Assembly: GCA_021813445.1 (NCBI GenBank) | Contig: JAKAKP010000098.1 | Location: 1-42,388 of the forward strand | Length of the DNA: 42,388 nucleotides | From: Deltaproteobacteria bacterium | Lineage (GTDB): Bacteria; Desulfobacterota; Desulfobaccia; Desulfobaccales; 0-14-0-80-60-11 | Reading direction: 5' to 3' | Shown here: one piece after another, positions 24,479-31,605 of the stretch | Position numbering within the stretch: the first letter of the stretch is position 1 | Layout of the letters: each line of letters starts with the position of its first letter | Notes under the pieces: generated by a model | The model's input: the letters and a program-made list of their open reading frames with translations, nothing else | Database searches by the model: none | Told to the model about the DNA's origin: nothing | Program-made: the position numbers and the translations under genes

Positions 24479-25818
24479 TTTTCTTCGCCTGTGGCCTTTT
24501 CGAATTCCGCCTTGTCCGTCCAGAAGGACGACAAGGCCTTTTGATAGTCGCTATCGGCCTTCGCCAGTTCGGTCTGGGCCTGCAGCACGTCTTTCAGGAG
24601 TGCGGTGTCGTTTTTGAATTTATCCGTCTCTTCCTTGAGCTTCTCCCTGGCCGCTACCTGGGAGGCCCGGGCGGCCTTGAGCTGGCTCCGGCTGGCCTGG
24701 AGGTTGCGGAACTTGGTGTTGACGTCGATGAGCACCTGGGATTCGGTTTCCCGGGCCGTATTCCGGGTCTGGGCCAGGGTGGCGGTCTTGGCCTCCAATT
24801 CCTGCCTTTTCCGGCCCCAGTCCCACACCTCCCAGTTCATCATGAGGCCGGCAAACCACATATTTTCCGGGATGGGCTCCAGGTTAATGGATTTGCTGTA
24901 CGACACGCTGAAGCTGATGTTGGGAATATACTCCGCCTGCTTGAGCCAGCGGTCGTATTCCGCCTGTTTGGTCAGCAGCCGGGCCTCCCGCACCTCCGGC
25001 CGCTGTTTCAGGGCCCGGGTCCGGGCCCCCTCCAGGTCGTTTTCCAGGGCGGTGGCCTCGGGCACGGGATTGACCACGAACTCCGTGAGGATATTCCGCC
25101 CCATCAGGTCGTTGAGCTGCTCCTTCTGGGTGGCCAGGTTGTTCTTGAGGGTGACCTGCTGTTGTTCGGCCTGGGCCAGTTTGGCCTTGATCTCCAAACT
25201 CTCGGATTTCAGCTTCACCTTCTCCTGCAGATAACGTTTTTCCAGCCGGTCCATTTCCCTGAAGAATCGGATGGACTCTTCCACGGTCTCCAGCATGCTT
25301 TGGTTCTGGAGAATGCCGTAATAGAGGCGCTTGACGTCGCTCACCGTTTTTTGCCGCTGGGCCCGGAGCCTTTCCTGGGCGATTTTCACCATGATCTGGT
25401 GCATGGAGATATTCAGGCCGATCCGGTATTGCTGGCTCAGGGGCTGGGTGATGAAACCCGACATAATAACGTTGGGCTGGGTGTTCTTGGTGATGTTGCC
25501 CAGGGAAGGGGTGGAGATGGGGATAGGGATCGGCAGCACGCCGGGGATACCGCCCAGAATGTTTTGATCCTGGGGATTCAACCACCAGTCGGTAAAGGTT
25601 AATACTTCAAAGGTGGGCCAGCGCCGGGTGCGCGCGGCCGACACCAATCTTTCCGACTTCGACACCTCCAGGGAGGCGTTCTTTACCAGCCGGTTATCCC
25701 GGAGCGCGGTCTGCACCGCCTCTTCCAGGCCGAGGACGGGTCTTGGCCCCTTGCCGGGGGGCTGGGCCTGGGCCGGGGCGGCCAGGGCCAGGCAGATGCA
25801 GAAAAGGATGATGCCCAT
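24475..25818 (-). CDS. TolC-family outer-membrane efflux channel
   Basis: 447 residues. After a signal peptide (MGIILFCICLALAAPAQA) come the two OEP repeats: LGLEEAVQTALRDNRLVKNA to the DLMGRN turn, then ARTRALKQRPEVREARLLTKQAEYDRWLKQAEYIPNISF to FEKATGEEK. Both are dominated by long helices, as in the periplasmic alpha-barrel. Trimeric channels of this type discharge RND pump substrates outside the cell. GGGAG lies ten bases before the ATG. The stop codon overlaps the adaptor ATG, so channel and adaptor are one translational unit. The pump gene lies 2.4 kb further on the same strand. Confidence 0.92.
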   Translation of the reverse strand: MGIILFCICLALAAPAQAQPPGKGPRPVLGLEEAVQTALRDNRLVKNASLEVSKSERLVSAARTRRWPTFEVLTFTDWWLNPQDQNILGGIPGVLPIPIPISTPSLGNITKNTQPNVIMSGFITQPLSQQYRIGLNISMHQIMVKIAQERLRAQRQKTVSDVKRLYYGILQNQSMLETVEESIRFFREMDRLEKRYLQEKVKLKSESLEIKAKLAQAEQQQVTLKNNLATQKEQLNDLMGRNILTEFVVNPVPEATALENDLEGARTRALKQRPEVREARLLTKQAEYDRWLKQAEYIPNISFSVSYSKSINLEPIPENMWFAGLMMNWEVWDWGRKRQELEAKTATLAQTRNTARETESQVLIDVNTKFRNLQASRSQLKAARASQVAAREKLKEETDKFKNDTALLKDVLQAQTELAKADSDYQKALSSFWTDKAEFEKATGEEK

Positions 25819-26113
25819 TGCCAGATTACTCCCTTAAGGACTTGCCGCATTGTGAAGCAAAAGCCGGCATCTGCGCAAGCCCTTCCCGGCATTATTTTCC
25901 AAAATAATTTCCGGGCCGGGAAAGAGATGGGCAAACCCCTATTTCTTGCAAGCAAAGCCAATCCTGGCGCCTCATGCCGGTGTCTAATGATCTTAACCAT
26001 TTGAACAAAATTTGGTTGATATAAGTCTGCAACTAGCCGATAACCTAAGAGTGACTAGCCCCTGGCCTCCTGCCCAACTCAACCGCCCCGGCCCAGGGGT
26101 TTAGGAGATAACC
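25819..26113. other. Divergent intergenic region
   Basis: This separates the minus-strand TolC-type gene from the plus-strand phosphoesterases, so both promoters should lie here, but I could not fix either with confidence. CCCCTGG (26059-26065) and CCAGGGG (26093-26099) could pair just before the AGGAG (26103-26107) of the first phosphoesterase. Confidence 0.5.
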
Positions 26114-27181
26114 TTGACTTACAAGCTCAAGAGGACCGTCCCGGTCCTCTGTTTGGTGGCGGCCCTCTGCGCGACCGCACTCCTGCCAACCTCCAGTTAT
26201 AGCGAAAATCTGCGCTTCGTCTTTATTGCCGACAGTCGCGGCGAAACCATCGACAATCTCATTAATACGCCCATTGTCAATGCCATTATTAACCAGATCC
26301 TGGCGCTGTCTCCCCGGCCGGCATTTGTGATGTATGGGGGCGATCAGGCCTTTGCGGGCAGCATCAACGGCAGGTATACCTTCCAGTTATTTAAAGAGGC
26401 CATGGCGCCCCTGACCAAGGCCGGGATCCCCTGGTATACGGTGATGGGCAATCACGAAATCTGTGACACCAGTGATGGTTCCACCATCTATCATCTCGCC
26501 AGTCAGCGCGAATATCAAAAGACCTTTACCAATAATCCCGCCAACGGGCCGTCTCCTGATTATGACCGGCTGGTCTATTCCTTTGAATCCCCCGGCGGCG
26601 ACGCCTTTTTCGCCGTGTTGGATCAATATTTCCTCACCGGGGATGGCCCTGCCGACCTGACCGGCACTATCGATGCCCCTCAACTTGCCTGGCTCCGCGC
26701 CCAAGTCGCCCAGACCAAAGCCAGACATAAGTTCCTTTTCATTCACGGGCCCTATTACTATATCGATTTTATGCCGCCCCCGCCGGATATTACTTATACC
26801 CAGCTCTGGAAGATCCTGGATGACAACCGTTTTGACCTCTATTGTTGCGGCCATAACCATCTCTATTCCCGTAAGACCATCGACGGCAGCATCCCTCCCC
26901 TGCCCCAGCTCGACCCGCCGGTACGCTGGAAAAACAATGTGGTGCAACTGCTCACCGGCACCATGGGGGCCCCCATTGACCCCTATATCATTGTCGATCC
27001 GGTTAAATGGAATGTGCACGATGACCCCAACACTTATTATTACAGCGTGGTGGACATCCGCGGCAGCCGGGTGATGGTAAACAGTTACCAGGGAAACACC
27101 GGAGCCTACACCGTCTTTGACTCCTTTACCATCAACAAAAGTGCCGCGCTTCCCGGGCTCGACTTGCTATTGCTCCCCTGA
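26114..27181 (+). CDS. Secreted calcineurin-like metallophosphoesterase, copy 1
   Basis: 355 residues from a TTG start with AGGAG six bases upstream. A signal peptide (VPVLCLVAALCATALL) is followed by the metallophosphoesterase motifs: FIADSRGE (D40), MYGGDQAF, VMGNHEI (with His114), FLFIHGPYYY and YCCGHNHLYSR. The first motif is D-x-R rather than D-x-H, so one metal ligand differs from the textbook site, but GD, GNHE, H and GHxH are intact. A periplasmic or secreted hydrolase of phosphate esters or nucleotides is expected. It is followed after 32 bases by a paralogue of almost the same length. Confidence 0.87.
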   Translation: MTYKLKRTVPVLCLVAALCATALLPTSSYSENLRFVFIADSRGETIDNLINTPIVNAIINQILALSPRPAFVMYGGDQAFAGSINGRYTFQLFKEAMAPLTKAGIPWYTVMGNHEICDTSDGSTIYHLASQREYQKTFTNNPANGPSPDYDRLVYSFESPGGDAFFAVLDQYFLTGDGPADLTGTIDAPQLAWLRAQVAQTKARHKFLFIHGPYYYIDFMPPPPDITYTQLWKILDDNRFDLYCCGHNHLYSRKTIDGSIPPLPQLDPPVRWKNNVVQLLTGTMGAPIDPYIIVDPVKWNVHDDPNTYYYSVVDIRGSRVMVNSYQGNTGAYTVFDSFTINKSAALPGLDLLLLP

Positions 27182-27213
27182 CTGCCACAAGGCCAAGAAT
27201 TTTACGGAAAAAA

Positions 27214-28311
27214 ATGACACCCAACATCAAACGAATCGTCTCGGTCCTCTGTTTGCTGGCGGCCTCTTTTGCGGTGGCGCTCCTGCCTGCAGGGGGTTAT
27301 TGCGAAAACCTGCGCTTCGTTTTCATGGCCGATAGCCCGGTGGAAAATATTCCGCCCAACCCCACTCCTACCGACCTGATCAACATCCCCATCTTAAATG
27401 CCATAATTAGCCAAATCCTGGCGTTATCTCCCCGGCCCTCATTTGTGGTCTACGGGGGCGACATGGCCGCGTGCGGCCGTCTTAATGGCGTCTATAATTT
27501 CCAGGCCTTTAAGGATGTCATGGCGCCCCTCACCAATGCCGGCATCCAGTTATATACGGTGCTCGGCAATCGGGAGCTCCTCAACCCGCCGGACGTGACC
27601 AAATTTTACCTCGCCAATCAACAGGTCTTTCAACGGGTCTTTCACGAGAATCCCGGCAACGGCCCGGCCGGCTACGAACATCTGACCTATTCCTTTGAGT
27701 CGCCCGGAGGCGACGCCTTCTTTGCCGTGCTGGATCAATATTATCTCACCGGGGATGTCAAAAACCCCAACCTTACCGGCTCCTTTGACGATACCCAATT
27801 AAACTGGCTGGCGGCCCAAATAGCCCGGACCAAGGCCACCCATAAGTTTCTTTTCACCCATGGACCCTATTACTACGTAGTCGACCCCGCCGAGGAAGGG
27901 GGCCCGCCGCCGGGGATCACCTATACCTACCTCTGGAATATGCTGGATCAGAACCGTTTTGACGTCTATTTCTGCGGGCACATGCATCTCTTTTCCCGGA
28001 AGACCATTGACAGCGGTATCGCCCCCAACCCCCAGCTCACCCCCCCGGTCCAATGGCATAACAATGTGGTGCAGGTCATTTGCGGCACCGCGGGTGCGCC
28101 TATTGTTACCGATCCCCCCTGTGTGGACCCCGCTCTCTGGCATGTTTCTCAAGCCGCTGACACCTATTATTTCACAGTCGTGGATATTAACGGCAACAGA
28201 GTGAAGGTAACCAGCTACAAGGGAAACACCGGAGCCTACCGCGCCTTTGACACCTTTACCATTCCCCCGAATGCCGCCGGTCCTGCGGTCGACTCGCTGC
28301 TGCTCAACTGA
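27214..28311 (+). CDS. Metallophosphoesterase paralogue, copy 2, with altered active site
   Basis: 365 residues, colinear with copy 1 from the signal peptide to the GAYRAFDTFTI tail, so it arose by tandem duplication. Motifs are FMADSPVEN, VYGGDMAA, VLGNREL, FLFTHGPYYY and YFCGHMHLFSR. The catalytic His of GNH(E/D) is Arg (residue 120, CGG codon), and the first motif has Pro where copy 1 has Arg. The frame is intact and the fold should be kept, which suggests a pseudoenzyme or altered chemistry rather than a decaying gene. Its C-terminus VDSLLLN resembles the LDLLLLP of copy 1. Confidence 0.85.
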   Translation: MTPNIKRIVSVLCLLAASFAVALLPAGGYCENLRFVFMADSPVENIPPNPTPTDLINIPILNAIISQILALSPRPSFVVYGGDMAACGRLNGVYNFQAFKDVMAPLTNAGIQLYTVLGNRELLNPPDVTKFYLANQQVFQRVFHENPGNGPAGYEHLTYSFESPGGDAFFAVLDQYYLTGDVKNPNLTGSFDDTQLNWLAAQIARTKATHKFLFTHGPYYYVVDPAEEGGPPPGITYTYLWNMLDQNRFDVYFCGHMHLFSRKTIDSGIAPNPQLTPPVQWHNNVVQVICGTAGAPIVTDPPCVDPALWHVSQAADTYYFTVVDINGNRVKVTSYKGNTGAYRAFDTFTIPPNAAGPAVDSLLLN

Positions 28312-28666
28312 CTGCGGGCTAAGGCCCCTTTGGGGTCATTCTGAATATTTGCTCATGGCCTTTGGCTCGCCCCTAAAACCTGAAAAGACTGGTAAGGCGG
28401 GCCTCTGTGCAGTGGGGCGGGCGTCCCCGCCCGCCCCACCGATTCCCTCTTTTCGGAGAAGCTAAAGAAAGGTGGGCAGTGCCCACCCCACAGAAAAACT
28501 TTTCGAACCAGCTCCTCATGGGCCATCGGCCCACCCGCAAAGCCTGAAAAGAATCGTAGGCGCGGGCGTCTCGCCCGCCCTGGTAATGCGCACAGGCTGG
28601 GAAACCTGTGCTACGGCTCTTTCCCAACTTTGAACCTTGAACTTTGAATTTTGAACCTTATCGGCT
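28312..28666. repeat. Large intergenic repeat cluster
   Basis: No gene is seen. Modules in order: CATGGCCTTTGGCTCGCCCC (28353-28372); a GGGGCGGGCG...CGCCCGCCCC hairpin (about 28415-28439); a GGTGGGCAGTGCCCACC hairpin near 28470; GGGCCATCGGCCCACC (from about 28518); a GCGGGCG/CGCCCGC hairpin; and an imperfect GCACAGGCT palindrome ending near 28612. The part 28513-28608 duplicates 16887-16980. At 28628-28660 TTTGAAC-type heptamers lead to the stop codon of the next minus-strand gene, in its sense orientation. Confidence 0.85.
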
Positions 28667-29212
28667 TCAGGTCCCCTGCTCCCCCGGCTCGGGCGTGAAC
28701 AGCCCCTTGAGCTTGTCCCAGAACTCGCCGCCGGCAATGAAGAAGCTGACTACGAAGGCCATATCCGCGGCCACCAGAATCCCCAGCACCACCTGATTGT
28801 CCAGGGCCAATGGGGCTAAGGCCCGCAGGTAGGCCAGCACCCACATGGGCAGCCCGCTGGCAATGAAGATGACCACCCCTAAGCGGTAGCGGGCCGGGCT
28901 CACCCGCTGCGGCGGCCTGATCCGTTTCCAGATGCTGTGCAGCAGCGCCTTGAAGGCCGCATAGCCCTCTTTCCCGGCCAGGGCCACGCCCAGGATCATA
29001 AACACCTCCGGTCCTCCCACCAACAGGACCGTGGCCAACCCGGCCTTTACCGCCGCGGGCAGGTCCAGGAACGGCAGAACCAGACAGAAGGCCGGCAAAA
29101 TCACATCCCCAAAGACGATGATCAACAGGCCGAGACGGCAGCGCCAGGATATGCTGGACCAGGACCACTGGGCCGCGTCCGGGTGAGCAAATGGTTCTTG
29201 AGGCCTGAACAT
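28667..29212 (-). CDS. Small inner-membrane protein resembling the transporter-suffix family
   Basis: 181 residues with about five to six hydrophobic segments. The protein is internally duplicated: WRCRLGLLIIVFGDVILPAF and ARYRLGVVIFIASGLPMWVL are equivalent, as are EVFMILGVALAGKEGYAAF and AFVVSFFIAGGEFWDKL. This two-fold layout resembles transporter suffix domain proteins, whose function is not established; the assignment is tentative. GAGGAG stands eight bases before the ATG. It lies downstream of the amt-PII operon on the same strand but behind two terminators, so it is probably transcribed alone. Confidence 0.6.
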   Translation of the reverse strand: MFRPQEPFAHPDAAQWSWSSISWRCRLGLLIIVFGDVILPAFCLVLPFLDLPAAVKAGLATVLLVGGPEVFMILGVALAGKEGYAAFKALLHSIWKRIRPPQRVSPARYRLGVVIFIASGLPMWVLAYLRALAPLALDNQVVLGILVAADMAFVVSFFIAGGEFWDKLKGLFTPEPGEQGT

Positions 29213-29300
29213 AGCCTGGACTCCTCGATGAAAAATTTTACCACCGCTCCTGAGAGGGGCAGACCCGGCGCAATGTATTACAGGATTTCGGGAAATGAAA

Positions 29301-29325
29301 GAAAAACCGCCAGGGCTAGGGCGGT
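29301..29325 (-). terminator. Second terminator of the amt-PII operon
   Basis: On the minus strand ACCGCC and GGCGGT (29306-29325) form a six-base stem with an eight-base loop, directly followed by TTTTTCTTTC. This is a standard intrinsic terminator. Confidence 0.75.
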
Positions 29326-29345
29326 GGAGGTTTAATAGAGATTTA

Positions 29346-29382
29346 CAAAAATGAAAAGCTCCGGCGCCGGGACGCCGGAGCT
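29346..29382 (-). terminator. First terminator of the amt-PII operon
   Basis: A perfect ten-base stem, AGCTCCGGCG with CGCCGGAGCT (29357-29382), with a six-base loop, is followed on the minus strand by a T-rich stretch. It stands about 50 bases behind the PII stop codon. Confidence 0.8.
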
Positions 29383-29435
29383 GAGATGTAATTCAAGCAA
29401 TCGCCCTTAAGGCCTAAGGGCAACAGCCAGGAGGG

Positions 29436-29819
29436 CTAGCTCTTCGCGCCCTTGCGCTCATCAATATCGCCGGGGTACATCACCGCGTCGTAGCCCCGCT
29501 CCCGGGTGCGGATGCGGATCACCTCCTCCACCGGATAGACAAAGATGAGCCCGTCCCCGGCCTTGCCGGTATAAGCCGAGTTGAGAATGGCCTCAATGGT
29601 CTCATCCAGGTTGCGGTCGCTCAAGACGATATTCAGCTGAATCTTGGTGAGCATATCCACCTGGTAGGTGCCGGAGCGGCCCGCCAGGGTGACGCCTCCC
29701 TGGCGGCCGTGGCCGCGGATTTCGAAAACGTTCAGGCCGACGATGCCAATCTCCCGCAGGGCGTCCTTGACATCATTCAGCTTATCTTCCCGAATTATGG
29801 CTTCAATCTTTTTTAACAT
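29436..29819 (-). CDS. glnK: PII signal-transduction protein (GlnB/GlnK)
   Basis: 127 residues, slightly longer than the usual 112. It starts MLKKIEAIIREDKLNDVKDA. The T-loop GHGRQGGVTLAGRSGTYQVD keeps a Tyr (Y52) at the place of the E. coli uridylylated Tyr51, and K59 matches the 2-oxoglutarate-binding Lys58. The B-loop reads TGKAGDGLIFV, so the Lys90 that contacts ATP phosphates is Leu. The C-terminal IRIRTRERGYDAV is conserved. PII trimers read 2-oxoglutarate and ATP/ADP and plug the Amt channel when nitrogen is plentiful. The gene follows amt by 13 bases. Link to amt favours the GlnK name, but sequence alone does not separate GlnK from GlnB. Confidence 0.94.
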   Translation of the reverse strand: MLKKIEAIIREDKLNDVKDALREIGIVGLNVFEIRGHGRQGGVTLAGRSGTYQVDMLTKIQLNIVLSDRNLDETIEAILNSAYTGKAGDGLIFVYPVEEVIRIRTRERGYDAVMYPGDIDERKGAKS

Positions 29820-29832
29820 TGGACGGTACCTC

Positions 29833-31059
29833 TTAAGAATACGCTTTTTCGCCGTGGGCGCTGATGTCCAGGCCCACCTCTTCTTCCATGGTGGTCACCC
29901 GCAGGCCGATGCTCCAATCCAGGAGCTTCGCCAATACGAAGGTCACCCCAAAGGTAAAGGCCATGGTGACCACGATGGCCAAGAGCTGAATGGCCAGTTG
30001 GCCGGGATGGCCGTAAAAGAGGCCGTTGGCCCCGGCTGCATTCACCTCGGTGGTGGCAAAGAGACCGCAGGCCACCATGCCCCAGGTGCTGGCCAGGCCG
30101 TGGCAGGCCCAGACGTCCAGGGACTCATCCAATTGTTTTTTGTCCCGGAAGCGGATGCCGTAATAGCTTATGGGCGCGGCTACTGCGCCGATAACCATGG
30201 CGGCCATGGGGGTGACGAAGCCGGACGCGGGCGTCACTGCGGCCAGGCCCACGACCATGCCGGTGGCCAGGCCCAGGGGGCTGGGCCGCCCATCCAGCCA
30301 GGAAAGCACCATCCACACCAGCCCCGCGGAAGCCGCGGAAGTGTTGGTGGTGAGCAGGGCATTGACCGCCACGCCGTTGGCGGCCAGGGCGCTGCCGGCG
30401 TTAAACCCGAACCAGCCCACCCACAGGAGGCCCGCCCCCAGGATGGTCAGGGGGATGTTGTGCGGCTCAATGGGAGTCTTGCCAAAACCCTTGCGGGGGC
30501 CGATGGCCAGGGCAAAGGCCAGGGCCGAGAAGCCCGCGGCGATATGCACCACCGTGCCGCCGGCAAAATCCAGGGCGCCCATGGTGTTCAGCCAGCCGCC
30601 CTTGCCCCAGACCCAGTGGCACAGAGGATCGTATACCAGAGTGGCCCAGATCAGGCTGAAGAGGAGGAAGGACTTAAACCGGACCCGCTCCACAAACGCC
30701 CCGGTAATCAGGGCCGGAGTGATCACCGCAAACATCATCTGAAACGCGGCAAAGAGCCCCTGGGGAATGTTCTTGGAATAATCGGGATTAGGCGCCGCCC
30801 CCACCCCATGCAGACCCAGGAAATTCAAGCCGCCGATGAGGCCGCCGATGTCCTTCCCGAAGGCCAGGGAGTAGCCGTAGAGGACCCACTGCACCCCGAT
30901 GAGGGCCATAAAGACGTAACTCAGGGTCAGGGTGGACAAGACATTCTTGCGCCGGACCATGCCCCCGTAAAACAGGGCCAGGGCCGGAGTCATCAACAAA
31001 ACCAGAGAACAGCAAACCAGCAGCCAGGCAGTATCACCAGTGTTAATGGCACCATCCAT
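29833..31059 (-). CDS. amt: Ammonium transporter (Amt/MEP/Rh)
   Basis: About 408 residues with eleven membrane helices. MDGAINTGDTAWLLVCCSLV starts the mature protein; LALFYGGMVRRKNVLS, GTVVHIAAGFSALA and ACHGLASTWGMVACGLFA carry the Amt signatures and the twin pore histidines. The tail ends VGLDISAHGEKAYS, the usual PII-interacting C-terminus. AGGAGG eight bases before the ATG at 31059 fixes the start; a longer frame reaching 31149 has no such site. It imports ammonium and is controlled by the PII protein encoded 13 bases downstream. Confidence 0.96.
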   Translation of the reverse strand: MDGAINTGDTAWLLVCCSLVLLMTPALALFYGGMVRRKNVLSTLTLSYVFMALIGVQWVLYGYSLAFGKDIGGLIGGLNFLGLHGVGAAPNPDYSKNIPQGLFAAFQMMFAVITPALITGAFVERVRFKSFLLFSLIWATLVYDPLCHWVWGKGGWLNTMGALDFAGGTVVHIAAGFSALAFALAIGPRKGFGKTPIEPHNIPLTILGAGLLWVGWFGFNAGSALAANGVAVNALLTTNTSAASAGLVWMVLSWLDGRPSPLGLATGMVVGLAAVTPASGFVTPMAAMVIGAVAAPISYYGIRFRDKKQLDESLDVWACHGLASTWGMVACGLFATTEVNAAGANGLFYGHPGQLAIQLLAIVVTMAFTFGVTFVLAKLLDWSIGLRVTTMEEEVGLDISAHGEKAYS

Positions 31060-31498
31060 CCTCAACTCCTCCTGATGCTTATGAGTAAAAAAATAATGCA
31101 GCTTGTGACTCAGGCCCGGCGTCTTTCCGGGCATTTGCAGGACCGCCAAAGCCGATTTGACAAATATGTCAGTCCCTAAAACCCCTTGGGCCAGGCCAAA
31201 ATTAATAAGAAAAAATCACAAATTGTGCCAAATTATTTACTAATAAATTCAACAAATTAGACAAACCTTCCCTTACATTATTGTTAATAATAAATATTTT
31301 ATTGACATAATTGTCAATAATGATTTAAAATAAAATGATTTCATTTTTGTAAACCAGGGGGAAAATTCCGGGCAGTTAAGAATACTGAACAGGGGAAAGG
31401 AGGCGCCGGGGTGAGTAGAAGCCCTGGGGCGGGAAAGCGCTGCGCCTCCCGCCCTTTAACGGCAAATTCATATTGACTTGCAAGAGACTGACGGAATC
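31060..31498. promoter_or_regulatory. AT-rich control region upstream of amt, with palindromes
   Basis: No gene is seen. The region 31196-31345 is far richer in A and T than its surroundings. It holds a perfect palindrome with nine-base arms TTATTGACA (31299-31307) and TGTCAATAA (31312-31320) around TAAT, and a smaller TGACA-AATA-TGTCA at 31158-31171. On the minus strand the larger palindrome provides a TTGACA 17 bases from TTTATT, a weak promoter for amt. I found no sigma54 -24/-12 element with correct spacing. Confidence 0.6.
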
Positions 31499-31565
31499 AA
31501 CGGCGTGCATCTGCGTTTATCGGCGGTTGAACATTAGCCGCCGATGCACGCAGATAAACGCCGTT
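31499..31565. repeat. Long inverted repeat with two exchanged triplets
   Basis: Two 28-base arms (31499-31526 and 31538-31565) pair at 24 positions around an eleven-base loop. The four mismatches come from two triplets, TGC and TTT, that stand in opposite order in the arms. It lies 40 bases behind the phenylacetate-CoA ligase stop codon and may fold as its 3' hairpin. Confidence 0.85.
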
Positions 31566-31605
31566 CTTCTGGATAGATTGCACGAAACAGCGAACCTGGT
31601 ATAAG

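Noticed and set aside
29436-29819. Loss of the T-loop uridylylation Tyr in PII
   Set aside because: On alignment Y52 matches E. coli Tyr51; only the Tyr46 position is changed (Gly47).
31224-31245. Possible sigma54 promoter for amt (TGGCAC on the minus strand)
   Set aside because: The -24-like TGGCAC is present, but the -12 GC is not at the required ten-base distance; GA stands there instead.
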